Shown here: one piece after another, positions 27,988 through 41,797 of the stretch | Position numbering within the stretch: the first letter of the stretch is position 1 | How the letters are laid out: each line of letters begins with the position of its first letter | Assembly: GCF_000373385.1 (NCBI RefSeq) | Contig: NZ_KB891328.1 | Span: 62,001 to 126,000, forward strand | Direction of reading: 5' to 3' | Source of the DNA: Thiobacillus thioparus DSM 505 | GTDB taxonomy: Bacteria > Pseudomonadota > Gammaproteobacteria > Burkholderiales > Thiobacillaceae | DNA: 64,000 bases | Notes under the pieces: generated by a model | What the model was told of the DNA's origin: nothing | Databases searched by the model: none | The model's input: only the letters and a program-made list of their open reading frames with translations | Position numbers and translations under genes: made by a program

Positions 27988-29189
27988 AGCGGCAGATGCC
28001 CGATCAGGTCGTAAATCGGCAGCAGCACCGACACCAGGATGCCGCCGAGCAGCAGGCCCAGAATGGCCGTGAGCAGTGGCTCCAGAACCCGGAGACCATT
28101 TTCGATCGAGTCGAGTACTTCACGGTTGTAGAAAAACGTTACGTTGTCCAGGGCCTCGTCGAGCGCGCCGGTGCTTTCGCCCACGCGCAGCATGCGGATC
28201 ACCAGCGGCGGAAACAATGCCAGCGACTGGAAGCTTTCCGACAACCCACGCCCGTCGGCAATCTGCTGGGCGGCGCGGCGAATGCCGTCGGCAATCACGC
28301 GGTTGCCGGCGATCATCTCGCCGGCGCGCAGGGCGTCGAGCACGGTGACGCCCGAGCGGTACATCATTGCCAGCGTGTTGGTGAAGCGCGACAGCACGAT
28401 CTTCTGCACGATCGGTCCGATGACCGGCAATCGCAGCTGGGTACGGTCCCACCATTCGCGTCCGGCTTCGCTCTTGCGCACCCATAAGGGCAGCCCGATG
28501 CCCACTGCCAGCGCAAGTGCCAGGCCGATCAGCCAGTACGAGCGCAGCGCATTCGACACCGCCATCAGGATCAGCGTCGGCAGTGGCAGTGGCACGCCCA
28601 TGGTCTTGACCAGCCCCAGCACCTGCGGCACCAGATAGATCAGCAGAAACAGGATGGCCGCGCCGACGACGGCCAGCACCATCGCGGGGTAGATCATCAG
28701 ACGCTTGGCCTTGGAGGCGACTTCCTCTTGCCATTTGAGCGACTCGGCCAGCCGCTCGAATACCGTGTCGAGCAGGCCCGTCTGCTCCCCCGCCTTGATG
28801 CTGTGCACGAACACGGCGCCGAATACCGCCGGATGCGCTGCCAATGCCTGCGACAGGACCTTGCCGCCTTCCAGGTCTTCAAGCAGCGCGGTCAGGACAT
28901 CGCGAAACCCGCGTTTCTCCATGGTGTCGCGCAGATCGCGCAAACCTTCGAGCAGGGGAATGCCCGCGCGGGTGATGTAACGCATATGGATGCAGAACGT
29001 CACCAGATCGCGCCGGGTCACGCGCTCGCGGCCGGTGGGGGCGTACTGGCGTGACAGCTCGACCAAGGTGATGAGATCGAGTCCCATGCGCTTCAGGCGC
29101 AGCTCGAGATCGACGTCGTTGACAGCAGACAGGGTACCCCTGACGTTGCGGCCGGTCTGGTCGATGGCGCGGTAGTCGAAGAAGGGCAT
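27984..29189 (-). CDS. mshG: MSHA/type II secretion inner-membrane platform protein MshG (GspF/PilC family)
   Basis: A 401-residue polytopic protein with the duplicated GspF domain. Typical segments are MPFFDYRAIDQTGRNVRG, then FCIHMRYITRAGIPLLEGL, and the repeat FTNTLAMMYRSGVTVLDALR. Membrane helices occur near 170-190, 210-235 and at the C-terminus. It is the platform on which the extension ATPase acts. It follows mshE by 19 nt. Confidence 0.9.
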   Translation of the reverse strand: MPFFDYRAIDQTGRNVRGTLSAVNDVDLELRLKRMGLDLITLVELSRQYAPTGRERVTRRDLVTFCIHMRYITRAGIPLLEGLRDLRDTMEKRGFRDVLTALLEDLEGGKVLSQALAAHPAVFGAVFVHSIKAGEQTGLLDTVFERLAESLKWQEEVASKAKRLMIYPAMVLAVVGAAILFLLIYLVPQVLGLVKTMGVPLPLPTLILMAVSNALRSYWLIGLALALAVGIGLPLWVRKSEAGREWWDRTQLRLPVIGPIVQKIVLSRFTNTLAMMYRSGVTVLDALRAGEMIAGNRVIADGIRRAAQQIADGRGLSESFQSLALFPPLVIRMLRVGESTGALDEALDNVTFFYNREVLDSIENGLRVLEPLLTAILGLLLGGILVSVLLPIYDLIGHLPL

Positions 29190-29208
29190 GGATCAGGTGC
29201 GCCTCATC

Positions 29209-30906
<1,698 letters not shown>

Positions 30907-30913
30907 GGCGGCC

Positions 30914-32035
30914 TTACCGGATCGATTTCAACTGCTGCACGCGCGCTTCGGCCTGGGAACGGTCGTAACGGTGCACGCCATTGCCGGCGAGCGCTTTTTC
31001 GTAATACATCAGTGCGCTTGGATACTGATGCAGCTGGTCGAGGCTGACGGCCAGGTTGAAGGCGTAATCGGCATTGTCGGGCGCGCCCCGATAGGCCTCG
31101 AAATAGGCGGGCTGGGCGTCGTTCCAGCGCCCCTGTTCGGCGTAGAGGTTGCCGAGCGTCTGGTAGAGCTGCGGGCTGGGCGCACGCTCGATCAGCATTT
31201 TCAGCCGGCTTTCGCTCACCTGGCCATCGGTATTGCCCAGCAAGTCGAGCAAGGCGCCCTGGGCGGCTGCATTGCGGGGATCGATCTCAAGCACTTCGCG
31301 ATACAGGCGCCGGGCATCCGCATCGCGGTTTTGCGCACTGGCGATGGCTGCGAGTCCCAGCAGCGCATCCGCCGTGCGCCGATGTGTGGCCGCCTGGGTA
31401 TACAGCCGTTGCGCTTCGGCCAGCGCCCCGCGTTGATAGGCGGCGTAGGCCTGGGTGAGCAGGGTCGTCTGGGCGTCGGGCTGGAACTGGAGTACCGCAG
31501 GCGTGGCCATCGTCGGTTGCACGCTGGGAGCAGGCGGAACGCTGCGGCGGGGATGCATGGTAACAGGGGACGCAGGTTCGGCAAGCGCGGGACGGGCGGC
31601 GGCAATGGGCTCGGGACGGCGTTCGGGCGGTGCTGTCGATACGGTCGGCATCGGCTGCGCCAAGGGAACCGGCGCCGCAGGCGTGCCAGCGTGCGCCATG
31701 GCCGGCGGTGGCGTGGTGGCCGGCGGTTGCAGGGCGAAATAGAGGTATGTCCCGTAGCCGAGCGCGACGAGGACGGCCAGCAGCGCGGTGAGCGGCACCA
31801 GCGAAAGTTGCGGCCAGCGCAGTCTGGGAGACGAGGTGCCGGGCACAGGTTCGTTGTTGCCGAACAGCAGGCCGGGCGGTTCGACCCATTCGCGCGCTTT
31901 CGCGGTGCCAGGGAGGGCCGGTTCCAGTTCGAGGTCGCCCTCGATCCGGCGGCTGTCAGGATCGGACTTGTCCGACGCAAGCCGCCCAGGATGGGCGGCC
32001 TCGGCCTGTTTCAATGCTTTGAGCAGCAGGCTCAA
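30914..32035 (-). CDS. mshN: MshN-like TPR protein
   Basis: A 373-residue protein with a cytoplasmic N-terminus, a single membrane helix (about 80-100) and a Pro/Ala-rich linker. Tetratricopeptide repeats fill the last 190 residues (AYAAYQRGALAEAQRLY, LYQTLGNLYAEQGRWNDAQ). This is the architecture of MshN. It overlaps mshL by 4 nt and precedes mshE by 7 nt. Confidence 0.82.
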   Translation of the reverse strand: MSLLLKALKQAEAAHPGRLASDKSDPDSRRIEGDLELEPALPGTAKAREWVEPPGLLFGNNEPVPGTSSPRLRWPQLSLVPLTALLAVLVALGYGTYLYFALQPPATTPPPAMAHAGTPAAPVPLAQPMPTVSTAPPERRPEPIAAARPALAEPASPVTMHPRRSVPPAPSVQPTMATPAVLQFQPDAQTTLLTQAYAAYQRGALAEAQRLYTQAATHRRTADALLGLAAIASAQNRDADARRLYREVLEIDPRNAAAQGALLDLLGNTDGQVSESRLKMLIERAPSPQLYQTLGNLYAEQGRWNDAQPAYFEAYRGAPDNADYAFNLAVSLDQLHQYPSALMYYEKALAGNGVHRYDRSQAEARVQQLKSIR

Positions 32036-33807
32036 GGCTGGCTCCGGGCGCTGTCGGGCAGCAGCCGCTGGAATGGCTGAAGCGCGTCGTTGTCCAGCGT
32101 GGGGTTGGATACCACAGTGGGCCGCAGAAAAATCACCAGTTCGGTCTGGCTGTTGATGCGTTCATGCTGGCCGAACAGGGCGCCGATGCCTTCGGGGCGC
32201 GACAGGCCGGGCACGCCATCGCGCGCATTGTTGCTGTCGTCCTGGATCAAACCGCCGAGGACCACGGTCTGGCCGCTGCGTACCTGCAGCAGCGATTCCA
32301 TTTCACGCACCTGGATGACAGGAATGGAATTCTTGACACCCGCTTTTTCAAGGTCGGGGTTGGGATCGTCCACCGATCCCACCTTGCGCGAGATGGTGGG
32401 GCGCACGGTCAGCGACACCATGCCGTTCTCGTTGATCTGCGGCAGCACAGACATCACCACGCCGATGGGCACGGTGTGTGCGGTGGTCGTGAACGTGGCG
32501 GGCTGGAGCACGGAACCTGTGGAGGATAACGCCCCCTGCTGCGACTGCACGGAAAAATAGACCAGGTTGTCGACCACCTTGAGCAGGGCCGTCTGGTTGT
32601 TCAGTGCCATGAGTTTGGGACTGGACAGCACCTTGGTCTTGCCGAACGATTCCAGCAGGTCGATGGCCGCGGTGAAGCCGTTATTGCCGGTGTTGGTGTA
32701 AGTGGCCTGGATGAAAGGCGAAAGCGCGCCCGCCAGGGCATTGGTGCCGCCGCCTACGGTATTGATCGTCCAGCCAGTGGCGCCCTGCAGGGCTTTCGAC
32801 CAGTCGATGCCGGCGCGGTATTGATCCTTGAGCGTGACTTCGACGATGGTCGCCTCGATCAGCACCTGACGCTGCGCGGACTGCATGACGCGGTCCAGGT
32901 ACTGCTGTACCAGTTCCTGCTGTCTGGACGTGCCCAGTACCGTCACGGTACCTGCGACCGGGTTGACCGCCACATCGTATTTGCCGTCGCCCGCCGGCTG
33001 GTTGGCAAACGCGGCGGTGAACAGGCTGGCGGCGCCCGCTCCGGCCTTGCTGGCCGCTTCGGCCTGCGAGACCCGTTCGGCGCGCTCGGCCTTTTCGGCC
33101 TCCAGCCGCGCCGCGCGCTCCTCGTTGCTCTGGGTGACGGCCCGCGTGCCGGCGAGCATGGTACGGATATTGTCGGCCAATACCGTCCACAGGTCGTTGT
33201 TCGACTGGCTGGCGACGGTGGTGGTGGAGGAGTTGCCGGCGTTGGTCGAGGCGGACGTGTTGCCGGTTCCCGTGCCGATGCCGCCGCCGGTGCTGGCGAT
33301 CTGCGCCGCTACGCCGACGCTGGAGGTCGTATTGCGGGCGACGTTGACGTAATTGACCGTATAGGTCTTGACGTAGGGGGTGTCGGGCATGATCGACACC
33401 GTTCGTCCGTTCATCTCGTAGCGCAGGTCGGCCTGCCGCGCGATGCGGTCGAGAATGGCAGGCAGCGGCTCCTGCACGGCATTGAGCGAGACGTTCCCTG
33501 AGATGCCAGGGTACAGGTCGATGTTGTACTGGGTGTCGCGTGCGATGGAAAACAGCAGATCCTTCACTGGCACATCGTTGACCACGACGGTATAGGTCGG
33601 AACCGGTGCATTCAGCTTGGGCGGGGACAAGGCGGGGATGGCCTTGACGGGCGCGGGCGGCGGGCTGACAGGAACGGCTGTCGGGCTGGGGCGGGTGATA
33701 TGGTCGGGCGAGGTGTCGAATGCCCGCGGGGGCACGCAACCCGCCAGCACGAGGCTGGACAGAGCCAGGCCCGTCAATACGGAGCGTTTCAACACTGCAT
33801 TCATCAC
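32032..33807 (-). CDS. mshL: MSHA-type secretin MshL (PilQ/GspD family) lipoprotein
   Basis: A 591-residue outer-membrane secretin. The signal peptide ends in the lipobox LAGC, so the pore is likely lipid-anchored. An N-terminal secretin/TonB short domain (DVPVKDLLFSIARDTQYNID) and N domains follow. The C-terminal secretin domain contains QVLIEATIVEVTLKDQYRAG and VRSGQTVVLGGLIQDD. An Ala/Glu/Arg-rich insert lies near 225-255. It is the exit pore of the pilus/secretion system. Confidence 0.92.
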   Translation of the reverse strand: MMNAVLKRSVLTGLALSSLVLAGCVPPRAFDTSPDHITRPSPTAVPVSPPPAPVKAIPALSPPKLNAPVPTYTVVVNDVPVKDLLFSIARDTQYNIDLYPGISGNVSLNAVQEPLPAILDRIARQADLRYEMNGRTVSIMPDTPYVKTYTVNYVNVARNTTSSVGVAAQIASTGGGIGTGTGNTSASTNAGNSSTTTVASQSNNDLWTVLADNIRTMLAGTRAVTQSNEERAARLEAEKAERAERVSQAEAASKAGAGAASLFTAAFANQPAGDGKYDVAVNPVAGTVTVLGTSRQQELVQQYLDRVMQSAQRQVLIEATIVEVTLKDQYRAGIDWSKALQGATGWTINTVGGGTNALAGALSPFIQATYTNTGNNGFTAAIDLLESFGKTKVLSSPKLMALNNQTALLKVVDNLVYFSVQSQQGALSSTGSVLQPATFTTTAHTVPIGVVMSVLPQINENGMVSLTVRPTISRKVGSVDDPNPDLEKAGVKNSIPVIQVREMESLLQVRSGQTVVLGGLIQDDSNNARDGVPGLSRPEGIGALFGQHERINSQTELVIFLRPTVVSNPTLDNDALQPFQRLLPDSARSQP

Positions 33808-33812
33808 GACCC

Positions 33813-35123
33813 TTATCCCGTTGGCAAGACTACGCTGCGCATTTTGCCGACCGTGCGCAGAAACGGCACGCCTGTAGGCGTGGCGGGCAAGGTGCGCATG
33901 ACCGCCACGGCTGCGTCCCGATTGGGGAATTCGCCCGCCAGGATCATCCAGGCGGGGGCGCCCTGGCTCAGGCCATGCAGCACCCTCACCGGCTGCGGCG
34001 TAATGGCGTTCAGATCCCCTAATAATACGGCTGCCTGCGCGGCTTCTTTAGCCGAGGCGATCTGGATTACATGGGTGTCGGGTGCAGCGGTGACAAGCCA
34101 GCGCTGGGTTTGCCGCGCCAGTTCGGTCACGCGGCTGACCGGAATGGGGGCGGGCAGGCGAGGCATGCCCGCCGCTTGGGGCGGTACGGCAGACGGCGAG
34201 GCCGCGGGCGAGCGCGTCTGCCAGGCGACGAACGCGAGCAGGCCGAGCCCGGCGGCCAGACCGGCGCTCAGCCACGCCCAGCGCGGCAGACGTGGTTTGT
34301 GTGCGGTTTGGGCAGGGGAGCGGATTTCGGCGTCGCCTGCCGCTGCGTCCAGATGCGCCGCGGTGAGCGTATGGGTTTGTCCGGCATAGGCCGCGAGCAG
34401 GGTTTTGTCGGCCAATACGTTGATGCGGCGCGACAATCCGCCGGAAAGGCCGGTCAGTCGCGCGATCAGGGCCGCGGAAAACAGGTCGGGTCCGCGGTAG
34501 CCGGCCACCGCGAGCCGCGCCCGCAAATACTCGGCGACTTCGGGCTCGGTCAGTGGAGACAGATTCAGGCTCAGGGTGATGCGGTCCTTCAACTGGCGGA
34601 TGCGTGGATCGGCCAACTGTGTGTCGAGCTCGGGCTGGCCGAACAGGATGATCTGCAGCAGCTTGTCGGTGGCGGTTTCCAGATTGGTCAGTAGCCGCAG
34701 GAACTCCAGATTGTCGAGCGCGATGCCTTGCGCTTCCTCGACGAACACCACCACGCGCCGGCCTGCTTCGTGGCGGGCGAGCAGGGCGGCATTGAGCTGT
34801 GCCAGCCGGGCCTGCCGGCCCCCTTCGGCGGTGTCGATACCCAGATCAGAGAGGATGGCGGCCAGCATGTCGTCGGGCGACAGGGTGGGATTGCCGAGAT
34901 AGACACTGTCGATGGTGTCGGGCAGTTGCGCCACCAGCTTGCGGCACAACATGGTCTTGCCACTGCCGACTTCACCCACGACCTTGATGATGCCTTCGCC
35001 CTGACCGATTGCGTACTGCAAGGCGGCGAGTATTTGCCCCCGCTGGCCGCCGGCATACCAGTATTCGGTATTCGGCGTGATGCGGAAGGGGGCTTCTTTC
35101 AGACCGAAATAGTCAAAATACAC
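33813..35123 (-). CDS. mshM: MshM-like AAA ATPase (ExeA/GspA family)
   Basis: A 436-residue protein starting YFDYFGLKEAPFRITPNTEYWY, the ExeA-type opening. Walker A GEVGSGKT is at 50-57, Walker B in VVVFVEEAQGI, and the sensor segment ILFGQPELDTQL follows. A membrane helix (about 279-298) leads to a periplasmic part ending in a SPOR-like domain. ExeA-type proteins help insert secretins through peptidoglycan. It lies 9 nt after the regulator gene. Confidence 0.88.
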   Translation of the reverse strand: MYFDYFGLKEAPFRITPNTEYWYAGGQRGQILAALQYAIGQGEGIIKVVGEVGSGKTMLCRKLVAQLPDTIDSVYLGNPTLSPDDMLAAILSDLGIDTAEGGRQARLAQLNAALLARHEAGRRVVVFVEEAQGIALDNLEFLRLLTNLETATDKLLQIILFGQPELDTQLADPRIRQLKDRITLSLNLSPLTEPEVAEYLRARLAVAGYRGPDLFSAALIARLTGLSGGLSRRINVLADKTLLAAYAGQTHTLTAAHLDAAAGDAEIRSPAQTAHKPRLPRWAWLSAGLAAGLGLLAFVAWQTRSPAASPSAVPPQAAGMPRLPAPIPVSRVTELARQTQRWLVTAAPDTHVIQIASAKEAAQAAVLLGDLNAITPQPVRVLHGLSQGAPAWMILAGEFPNRDAAVAVMRTLPATPTGVPFLRTVGKMRSVVLPTG

Positions 35124-35132
35124 AGTGACGGT

Positions 35133-36563
<1,431 letters not shown>

Positions 36564-36758
36564 ATGTCCTCCAGGTCGATTGGTACCGAAAGCGCGCCTG
36601 TATCTGCGTACAGGAGAAATTGTTGCGTGCGTGTCGGATTTTCGACGATTGTGCCAGAGACCTGGTCAAAGTTAAACCAGAGCGCACATTGGGGGCGGCA
36701 TCCGCGACCGCACGCGAATAGACGTTAGCGGCGCGGGAAGCGGTGGACTTGAGACGGG

Positions 36759-38447
36759 TCAGCTGTTTACCGGTTCAACGGCCGCCCGGGTCCAGCCCTC
36801 GCTGCGTTCGATCGGGTTGCCCAGGGCGATGAACTTGCGTTCCGGCATGCCCTGAATCTGGAACACTTTGCCCAGCGTGAAATGGATCGGATCGAGGATG
36901 AGGGTCGCCTGGTCGCCGTCCAGCCACAGGCTGGGATGGGGGAGGCTGGCACTGCTATTGTCGAACCCGTTGACGGTATACCCCGAGGTGGCGGTATCGT
37001 ACAGCATGGCCAGAGTGGGTTTTCCAGCCAGGGTTTCGATGCCGACCGAACTGGTGTCGTCGTTGAGGCGGGACAGCCGGCGCACGACCCCCAGCTGCCA
37101 GTCGCGGCTGTCGTGCGACTTGACGCCGATGAGCGCCCCTACGCGCAACCAGTCCTTGTCGCGCGATTCGACGATGGCGCCATATCCGTATTCACTTTCG
37201 TCGTTCATGACCCAGCGCTCGACATCCGGCGAAAGCTGAGTGGCGGGCACGGTCATTTGCGAGACGCGTTCGCGCGTGCGGTCGGTGATGAAACCATACA
37301 CCTGCACATCGTCGGCCTCGTTGTAATTCAGACCGGTTCCATAGGGCGAGACGCTGGCGGGCGTGTCGGCGGCCTTGATCTGGTTGATGATGGCGCTCAG
37401 GCCGTGGGTCACGTCGACCAGCCGCTTGACCGATTCGCGCGGCGCGCGGCGTTGCTCGCGCGTGGCCAGCGAAGCCCATTGGCGCTGCAGGTGTTCGAGC
37501 AAATCGAGACTCTCGGCCGTGCGCGCGGTTTCGGTCAGGCCAAGTTGCGCCGGAGACGTGCCAGCCTGGAGTGCCGCGTGCAGTTCCTGCAGCTTGAGCA
37601 GCAGGTCTGCGGTTGCCCAGAAACGCAAGGGCTTGTCGGTATCGGGCTTGCGTACCCGGCGCGGGCCGTGGTCGGCAGACAGGTCGACCACGAAGTTGTC
37701 TTTGTTCGCGTCGAACCTGCGGTCCATTTTAAGCATGTCGTGCCACCCGCACAGCCAGCGATCGGTCTGGTCGAGCTGGCGCGGATAGAGCGTGCCGGAG
37801 TGGGCCAAACTCAGCATCAGGATATGCAGATAGGCCGTTTCGCAATTGCAGTCTGCTGTGTCCTCGGTGTAGACCTGCAGAGACCGTCGATGAAAGCCTT
37901 CGGTCTCGGCGATGCGATACAGGTTGTGCAGTCGCAGCCACAGCTTGTCGCCGCCGGGCAGATAGCGGATGGCACGCCATTTCAGCAGTTGTCCAAAGGT
38001 GCGGATGGCGCGCAGGGTAATCAGCGGGATCGCGTCTTCGTGCTGCACCTTGCCGGCGGTACGTGCAAGATGCAGCACGAAGGCGTGATAACCGCGCGCG
38101 ACTTCCCAGTAGAGACCGTACACGGCGTGCCAGAGCTGGCTTTCGACCGGGCGCGACATGCGCGGATTGCGCAGGTACTGGCGCACAAGTGTGTCCTGCA
38201 GGTCACGTGACTTTTCGTCCAGCAGCATGAAAATGGCCAGGCGATCTTTCGTGTATTGCGTCGAGTTCTCGTTGAAGCGCTTGAGTGCACTGAGAATAGC
38301 TTCCTGGCACTTGAAGGCGTCGCCGATGGGCAAGGTCTCGACCCAGCGGGAGGCCGCCTTGAGATTGGCCAGCGGATCGTCGTTCCGTTTGCCGAACGAC
38401 GTCAGGTTGGCCAGGCGCGAAGCAAATTTATCTGCCAGTGAAGTCAT
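36759..38447 (-). CDS. Uncharacterised conserved-looking cytoplasmic protein, 562 residues
   Basis: No signal peptide or membrane helix is visible. The N-terminal 310 residues look all-helical, with many Arg/Trp positions. The segment REQRRAPRESVKRLVDVTHG near 343-362 is weakly like a PilZ RxxxR entry but does not match the full motif. The C-terminal 200 residues look beta-rich (GYGAIVESRDKDWLRVGALIGV). I do not recognise the family. It lies between alaS and the pilus operon on the same strand, with 195 bp of non-coding sequence below it. Confidence 0.75.
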   Translation of the reverse strand: MTSLADKFASRLANLTSFGKRNDDPLANLKAASRWVETLPIGDAFKCQEAILSALKRFNENSTQYTKDRLAIFMLLDEKSRDLQDTLVRQYLRNPRMSRPVESQLWHAVYGLYWEVARGYHAFVLHLARTAGKVQHEDAIPLITLRAIRTFGQLLKWRAIRYLPGGDKLWLRLHNLYRIAETEGFHRRSLQVYTEDTADCNCETAYLHILMLSLAHSGTLYPRQLDQTDRWLCGWHDMLKMDRRFDANKDNFVVDLSADHGPRRVRKPDTDKPLRFWATADLLLKLQELHAALQAGTSPAQLGLTETARTAESLDLLEHLQRQWASLATREQRRAPRESVKRLVDVTHGLSAIINQIKAADTPASVSPYGTGLNYNEADDVQVYGFITDRTRERVSQMTVPATQLSPDVERWVMNDESEYGYGAIVESRDKDWLRVGALIGVKSHDSRDWQLGVVRRLSRLNDDTSSVGIETLAGKPTLAMLYDTATSGYTVNGFDNSSASLPHPSLWLDGDQATLILDPIHFTLGKVFQIQGMPERKFIALGNPIERSEGWTRAAVEPVNS

Positions 38448-38536
38448 GGTGTGAAAACAATCCCGATGTGACGAAGCGTGCCTTGAGGTACTTGGTCATG
38501 TTCCCAGCAAATTCCATGCCATAGGTATTCCATTCG

Positions 38537-41155
38537 TCAGGTCAGCTTGGTCTTAACCCAGGCCTGTACCGATGCTAGCGCAGCGGGCAAGTGCCCCGGC
38601 TCGCTGCCGCCCGCCATCGCCATGTCCGGTTTACCACCACCTTTCCCGCCGACTTGGGTGGCGACGAAGTTCACCAGTTCGCCCGCCTTGATCCTGCCGG
38701 CGACGTCGGGCGTCACCGCGGCGATCAGGCTGACCTTGCCGTCGGCCACCGTGCCCAGCACCAAGGCGCAGGATTTCAGCTTGTCGCGCAGCTTGTCTGC
38801 GGTTTCGCGCAAAGCCTTGGCGTCGATGCCGTCGAGTTGCGCCGCCAGTACGCGCACGCCGTTGACGTCGGCGGCCTGCTGTATCAGGTCGTCGCCCTGA
38901 CTCGAGGCGAGTTTCGATTTCAAGCGGTCGAGCTCCTTCTCCAGCGCGCGACTGTGCTCCATCAGCTGTGCCACGCGCTCGGCGGCGTCAAGCGGCGTGG
39001 CCTTGACCAGTTGCGCAATGGCGCCGAGGTTCTTTTCGGTTTCGCCGAGGTAGGCGAGCACGCCGGTACCGGTGGTTGCCTCGACCCGGCGGATGCCCGC
39101 CGCGACGCCGGTTTCCAGCAGGATCTTGAAGGCGCCGATGTCGCCGGTGCGCGCCACGTGGGTGCCGCCGCACAGCTCGCGCGAACTGCCGATGTCGAGC
39201 ACCCGCACCTCGTCGCCGTATTTCTCGCCGAACAGCATCATCGCGCCGGTCTTCTGTGCTTCCTCGATCGGCATCACGCGCGCCTGCGTCGTGGTGTTGG
39301 CGAGGATTTCCGCGTTGACGCGCGCCTCCACCTCGCGGATCTGCGCCGCGGTCATCGGGCTCGGCTGCACGAAGTCGAAGCGGGTCTTCTCGCTGTCCAC
39401 CAGCGAGCCCTTCTGCTGCACGTGCTCGCCCAGCACCTCGCGTAGCGCCTTGTGCATCAGGTGGGTGACCGAGTGGTTGCGCATGGCGCGCGCGCGCACG
39501 TCCTCATCGACGCGGGCGAGCACGGCGTCGCTCACCACCAGCGAACCGGTTCTCACCACGCCGTGATGGCCGAAGACCTGCGCCTGGATTTTCTGCGTGT
39601 CTTCAACCTCGAACACGCCGTTGGTGCTTTGCAGGGCGCCGCGGTCGCCGACCTGGCCGCCGGACTCGGCATAGAAGGGCGTGTGGTCGAGCACGACGAC
39701 GCCGAGTTCGCCTTCCTTCAGTTCGTTGACGGCGGCGCCGTCCTTGTACAGGGCGAGCACGGTGGCGTCGTGCGTCAGCGTGTCGTAGCCGTGGAAGATG
39801 GTCGCCTCACCTGAATACTCCAGCCCAGCACCGAGCTTGAATTTGCCGGCGGCACGTGCCTGGCTCTTTTGCCTGGCCATGGCGGCGTCGAAGGCCGCAG
39901 TGTCGACGCTGACGTTCGCTTCACGACAGATGTCGGCAGTGAGGTCGAGCGGAAAACCATAGGTGTCGTGCAGCTTGAATGCCAGTTCGCCATCGAAGGT
40001 ACCGCCTGCGGGCAACGTCTTCAGCGTTGTTTCGAGGATGCCCATGCCGTGTTCGATGGTCTCGAAGAAGCGTTCCTCCTCCTGCCGGAGGATGTCCATG
40101 ACCCTATCCTGCGCCTTGGCCAGTTCGGGGTAGGCGGCGCCCATCGCTGCAACCAGATCGGGCACGATGCGGTTGAAGAAGGCCGTACGCGCACCGAGCT
40201 TGTAGCCATGGCGGATGGCGCGGCGAATGATGCGGCGCAGCACGTAGCCGCGACCCTCGTTGCCCGGGATGACGCCGTCGACGATGAGGAAGGAACAGGC
40301 GCGGATGTGATCGGCGATGACTTTGAGCGAGTTGTTTGTCAGATCGCTCGTCTGCGTCTCGCGCGCGGCGGCGGCGATCAGCGTCTGGAACAGGTCGATC
40401 TCGTAGTTCGAGTGCACGTGCTGCATCACCGCGGAGATGCGCTCCAGGCCCATGCCAGTATCGACGCTGGGCTTGGGCAGCGGATGCATGGTGCCGGACT
40501 CGTCGCGGTTGAACTGCATGAACACGTTGTTCCAGATCTCGATGTAGCGGTCGCCGTCTTCCTCGGGGCTTCCCGGCGGGCCGCCGTAGATGCCTTCGCC
40601 GTGGTCATAGAAGATTTCGGTGCAGGGGCCGCAGGGGCCGGTGTCGCCCATCGCCCAGAAGTTGTCGGAGGCGTAGCGCGCGCCCTTGTTATCTCCAATT
40701 CGGATAATGCGTTCCTTCGGCACGCCGATGTCGTTGTGCCAGATGTCGTAGGCCTCGTCGTCCTCGGCGTAGACCGTGACCCACAGCTTCTCGGTCGGCA
40801 GCTTGAGCACCGTGGTGAGATATTCCCAGGCGTACTTGATCGCGTCCTGCTTGAAGTAGTCGCCGAAGCTGAAGTTGCCCAGCATCTCGAAGAAGGTGTG
40901 ATGGCGCGCGGTGTAGCCGACGTTTTCCAGGTCGTTGTGCTTGCCGCCCGCGCGTACGCAGCGCTGTGACGACACCGCGCGGGTGTAGGCGCGCTTGTCC
41001 TGGCCGGTGAAGACGTCCTTGAATTGCACCATGCCGGCGTTGGTGAACAGCAGGGTCGGGTCGTTGCCCGGCACCAGCGGGCTGGACGGGACGACGGTGT
41101 GGCCCTTGGAAGCGAAGAAATCGAGGAAGCTCTGGCGGATGGCGCTGCTTTTCAT
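38537..41155 (-). CDS. alaS: Alanine--tRNA ligase
   Basis: AlaRS charges tRNA-Ala and edits mischarged serine or glycine. The 872-residue protein has the class II motifs ([17 protein letters not shown] early on). The editing domain has [11 protein letters not shown] and the metal-binding [14 protein letters not shown] coiled coil precedes the C-terminal C-Ala domain ([15 protein letters not shown]). ATG 41155 begins the conserved [14 protein letters not shown]; the in-frame start 12 codons upstream is unlikely. Confidence 0.97.
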   Translation of the reverse strand: MKSSAIRQSFLDFFASKGHTVVPSSPLVPGNDPTLLFTNAGMVQFKDVFTGQDKRAYTRAVSSQRCVRAGGKHNDLENVGYTARHHTFFEMLGNFSFGDYFKQDAIKYAWEYLTTVLKLPTEKLWVTVYAEDDEAYDIWHNDIGVPKERIIRIGDNKGARYASDNFWAMGDTGPCGPCTEIFYDHGEGIYGGPPGSPEEDGDRYIEIWNNVFMQFNRDESGTMHPLPKPSVDTGMGLERISAVMQHVHSNYEIDLFQTLIAAAARETQTSDLTNNSLKVIADHIRACSFLIVDGVIPGNEGRGYVLRRIIRRAIRHGYKLGARTAFFNRIVPDLVAAMGAAYPELAKAQDRVMDILRQEEERFFETIEHGMGILETTLKTLPAGGTFDGELAFKLHDTYGFPLDLTADICREANVSVDTAAFDAAMARQKSQARAAGKFKLGAGLEYSGEATIFHGYDTLTHDATVLALYKDGAAVNELKEGELGVVVLDHTPFYAESGGQVGDRGALQSTNGVFEVEDTQKIQAQVFGHHGVVRTGSLVVSDAVLARVDEDVRARAMRNHSVTHLMHKALREVLGEHVQQKGSLVDSEKTRFDFVQPSPMTAAQIREVEARVNAEILANTTTQARVMPIEEAQKTGAMMLFGEKYGDEVRVLDIGSSRELCGGTHVARTGDIGAFKILLETGVAAGIRRVEATTGTGVLAYLGETEKNLGAIAQLVKATPLDAAERVAQLMEHSRALEKELDRLKSKLASSQGDDLIQQAADVNGVRVLAAQLDGIDAKALRETADKLRDKLKSCALVLGTVADGKVSLIAAVTPDVAGRIKAGELVNFVATQVGGKGGGKPDMAMAGGSEPGHLPAALASVQAWVKTKLT

Positions 41156-41245
41156 AGTTTTGGTGTGGTGTCGTGCGTGAACGTCGGACAATAAGGCATT
41201 GTATCCGTTAAAGTTCCACCCTTACAGGCGGCAGGGGCAGGGAAC

Positions 41246-41797
41246 ATGGACGACGAAGCGGTCATCGCGGCGACGCGGCAATGGATCGAGAAGGCAGTGA
41301 TCGGGCTCAACCTGTGCCCGTTCGCCAAGGCGGTCTACGTGAAAAACCAGGTGCGCTATGTGGTGAGCCATGCGCCGCATCTGGATGGCCTGCTGGAAGA
41401 TCTCGACCGCGAACTGGATTTTCTCGCCGCCGCCGATCCCGAGGCCGTCGACACGACACTGCTGGTCCATCCCACGCTGCTGCCGAATTTCCTCGATTTC
41501 AACGATTTCATGCAGTTGGCCGAAGCGGCGGTGGGCGAGCATGGCCTGGAAGGCGTGATTCAACTCGCCAGCTTCCATCCGCACTTCCAGTTCGAGGGTA
41601 CCCAGCCTGACGACATCGGCAATTTCACCAACCGCGCGCCATTCCCCACGCTGCATCTGCTGCGCGAGGCGAGTATCGAACGTGCGGTGGCGGCGTTTCC
41701 CGAGGCTGGGACGATTTATGAGCGCAACATCGAGACGCTTGAGGCTTTAGGGCATACGGGATGGGCCACCCTGTGGGCAACCCATGCCAAATCCTAG
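41246..41797 (+). CDS. DUF1415 domain-containing protein
   Basis: A 183-residue soluble protein. The opening RQWIEKAVIGLNLCPFAKAVY and the later segments LASFHPHFQFEG and NFTNRAPFPTLHLLREASIE are typical of DUF1415. The single conserved cysteine in LNLCPFAK may be functional. No biochemical role is known to me. It is divergent from alaS and its 3' end overlaps that of the HMA-like gene by 4 nt. Confidence 0.87.
   Translation: MDDEAVIAATRQWIEKAVIGLNLCPFAKAVYVKNQVRYVVSHAPHLDGLLEDLDRELDFLAAADPEAVDTTLLVHPTLLPNFLDFNDFMQLAEAAVGEHGLEGVIQLASFHPHFQFEGTQPDDIGNFTNRAPFPTLHLLREASIERAVAAFPEAGTIYERNIETLEALGHTGWATLWATHAKS

Noticed and set aside
36641..36656. A second sigma-54-like site before the response-regulator gene
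   Set aside because: TGGCAC is present on the minus strand, but the -12 position reads GA instead of GC at the required spacing.
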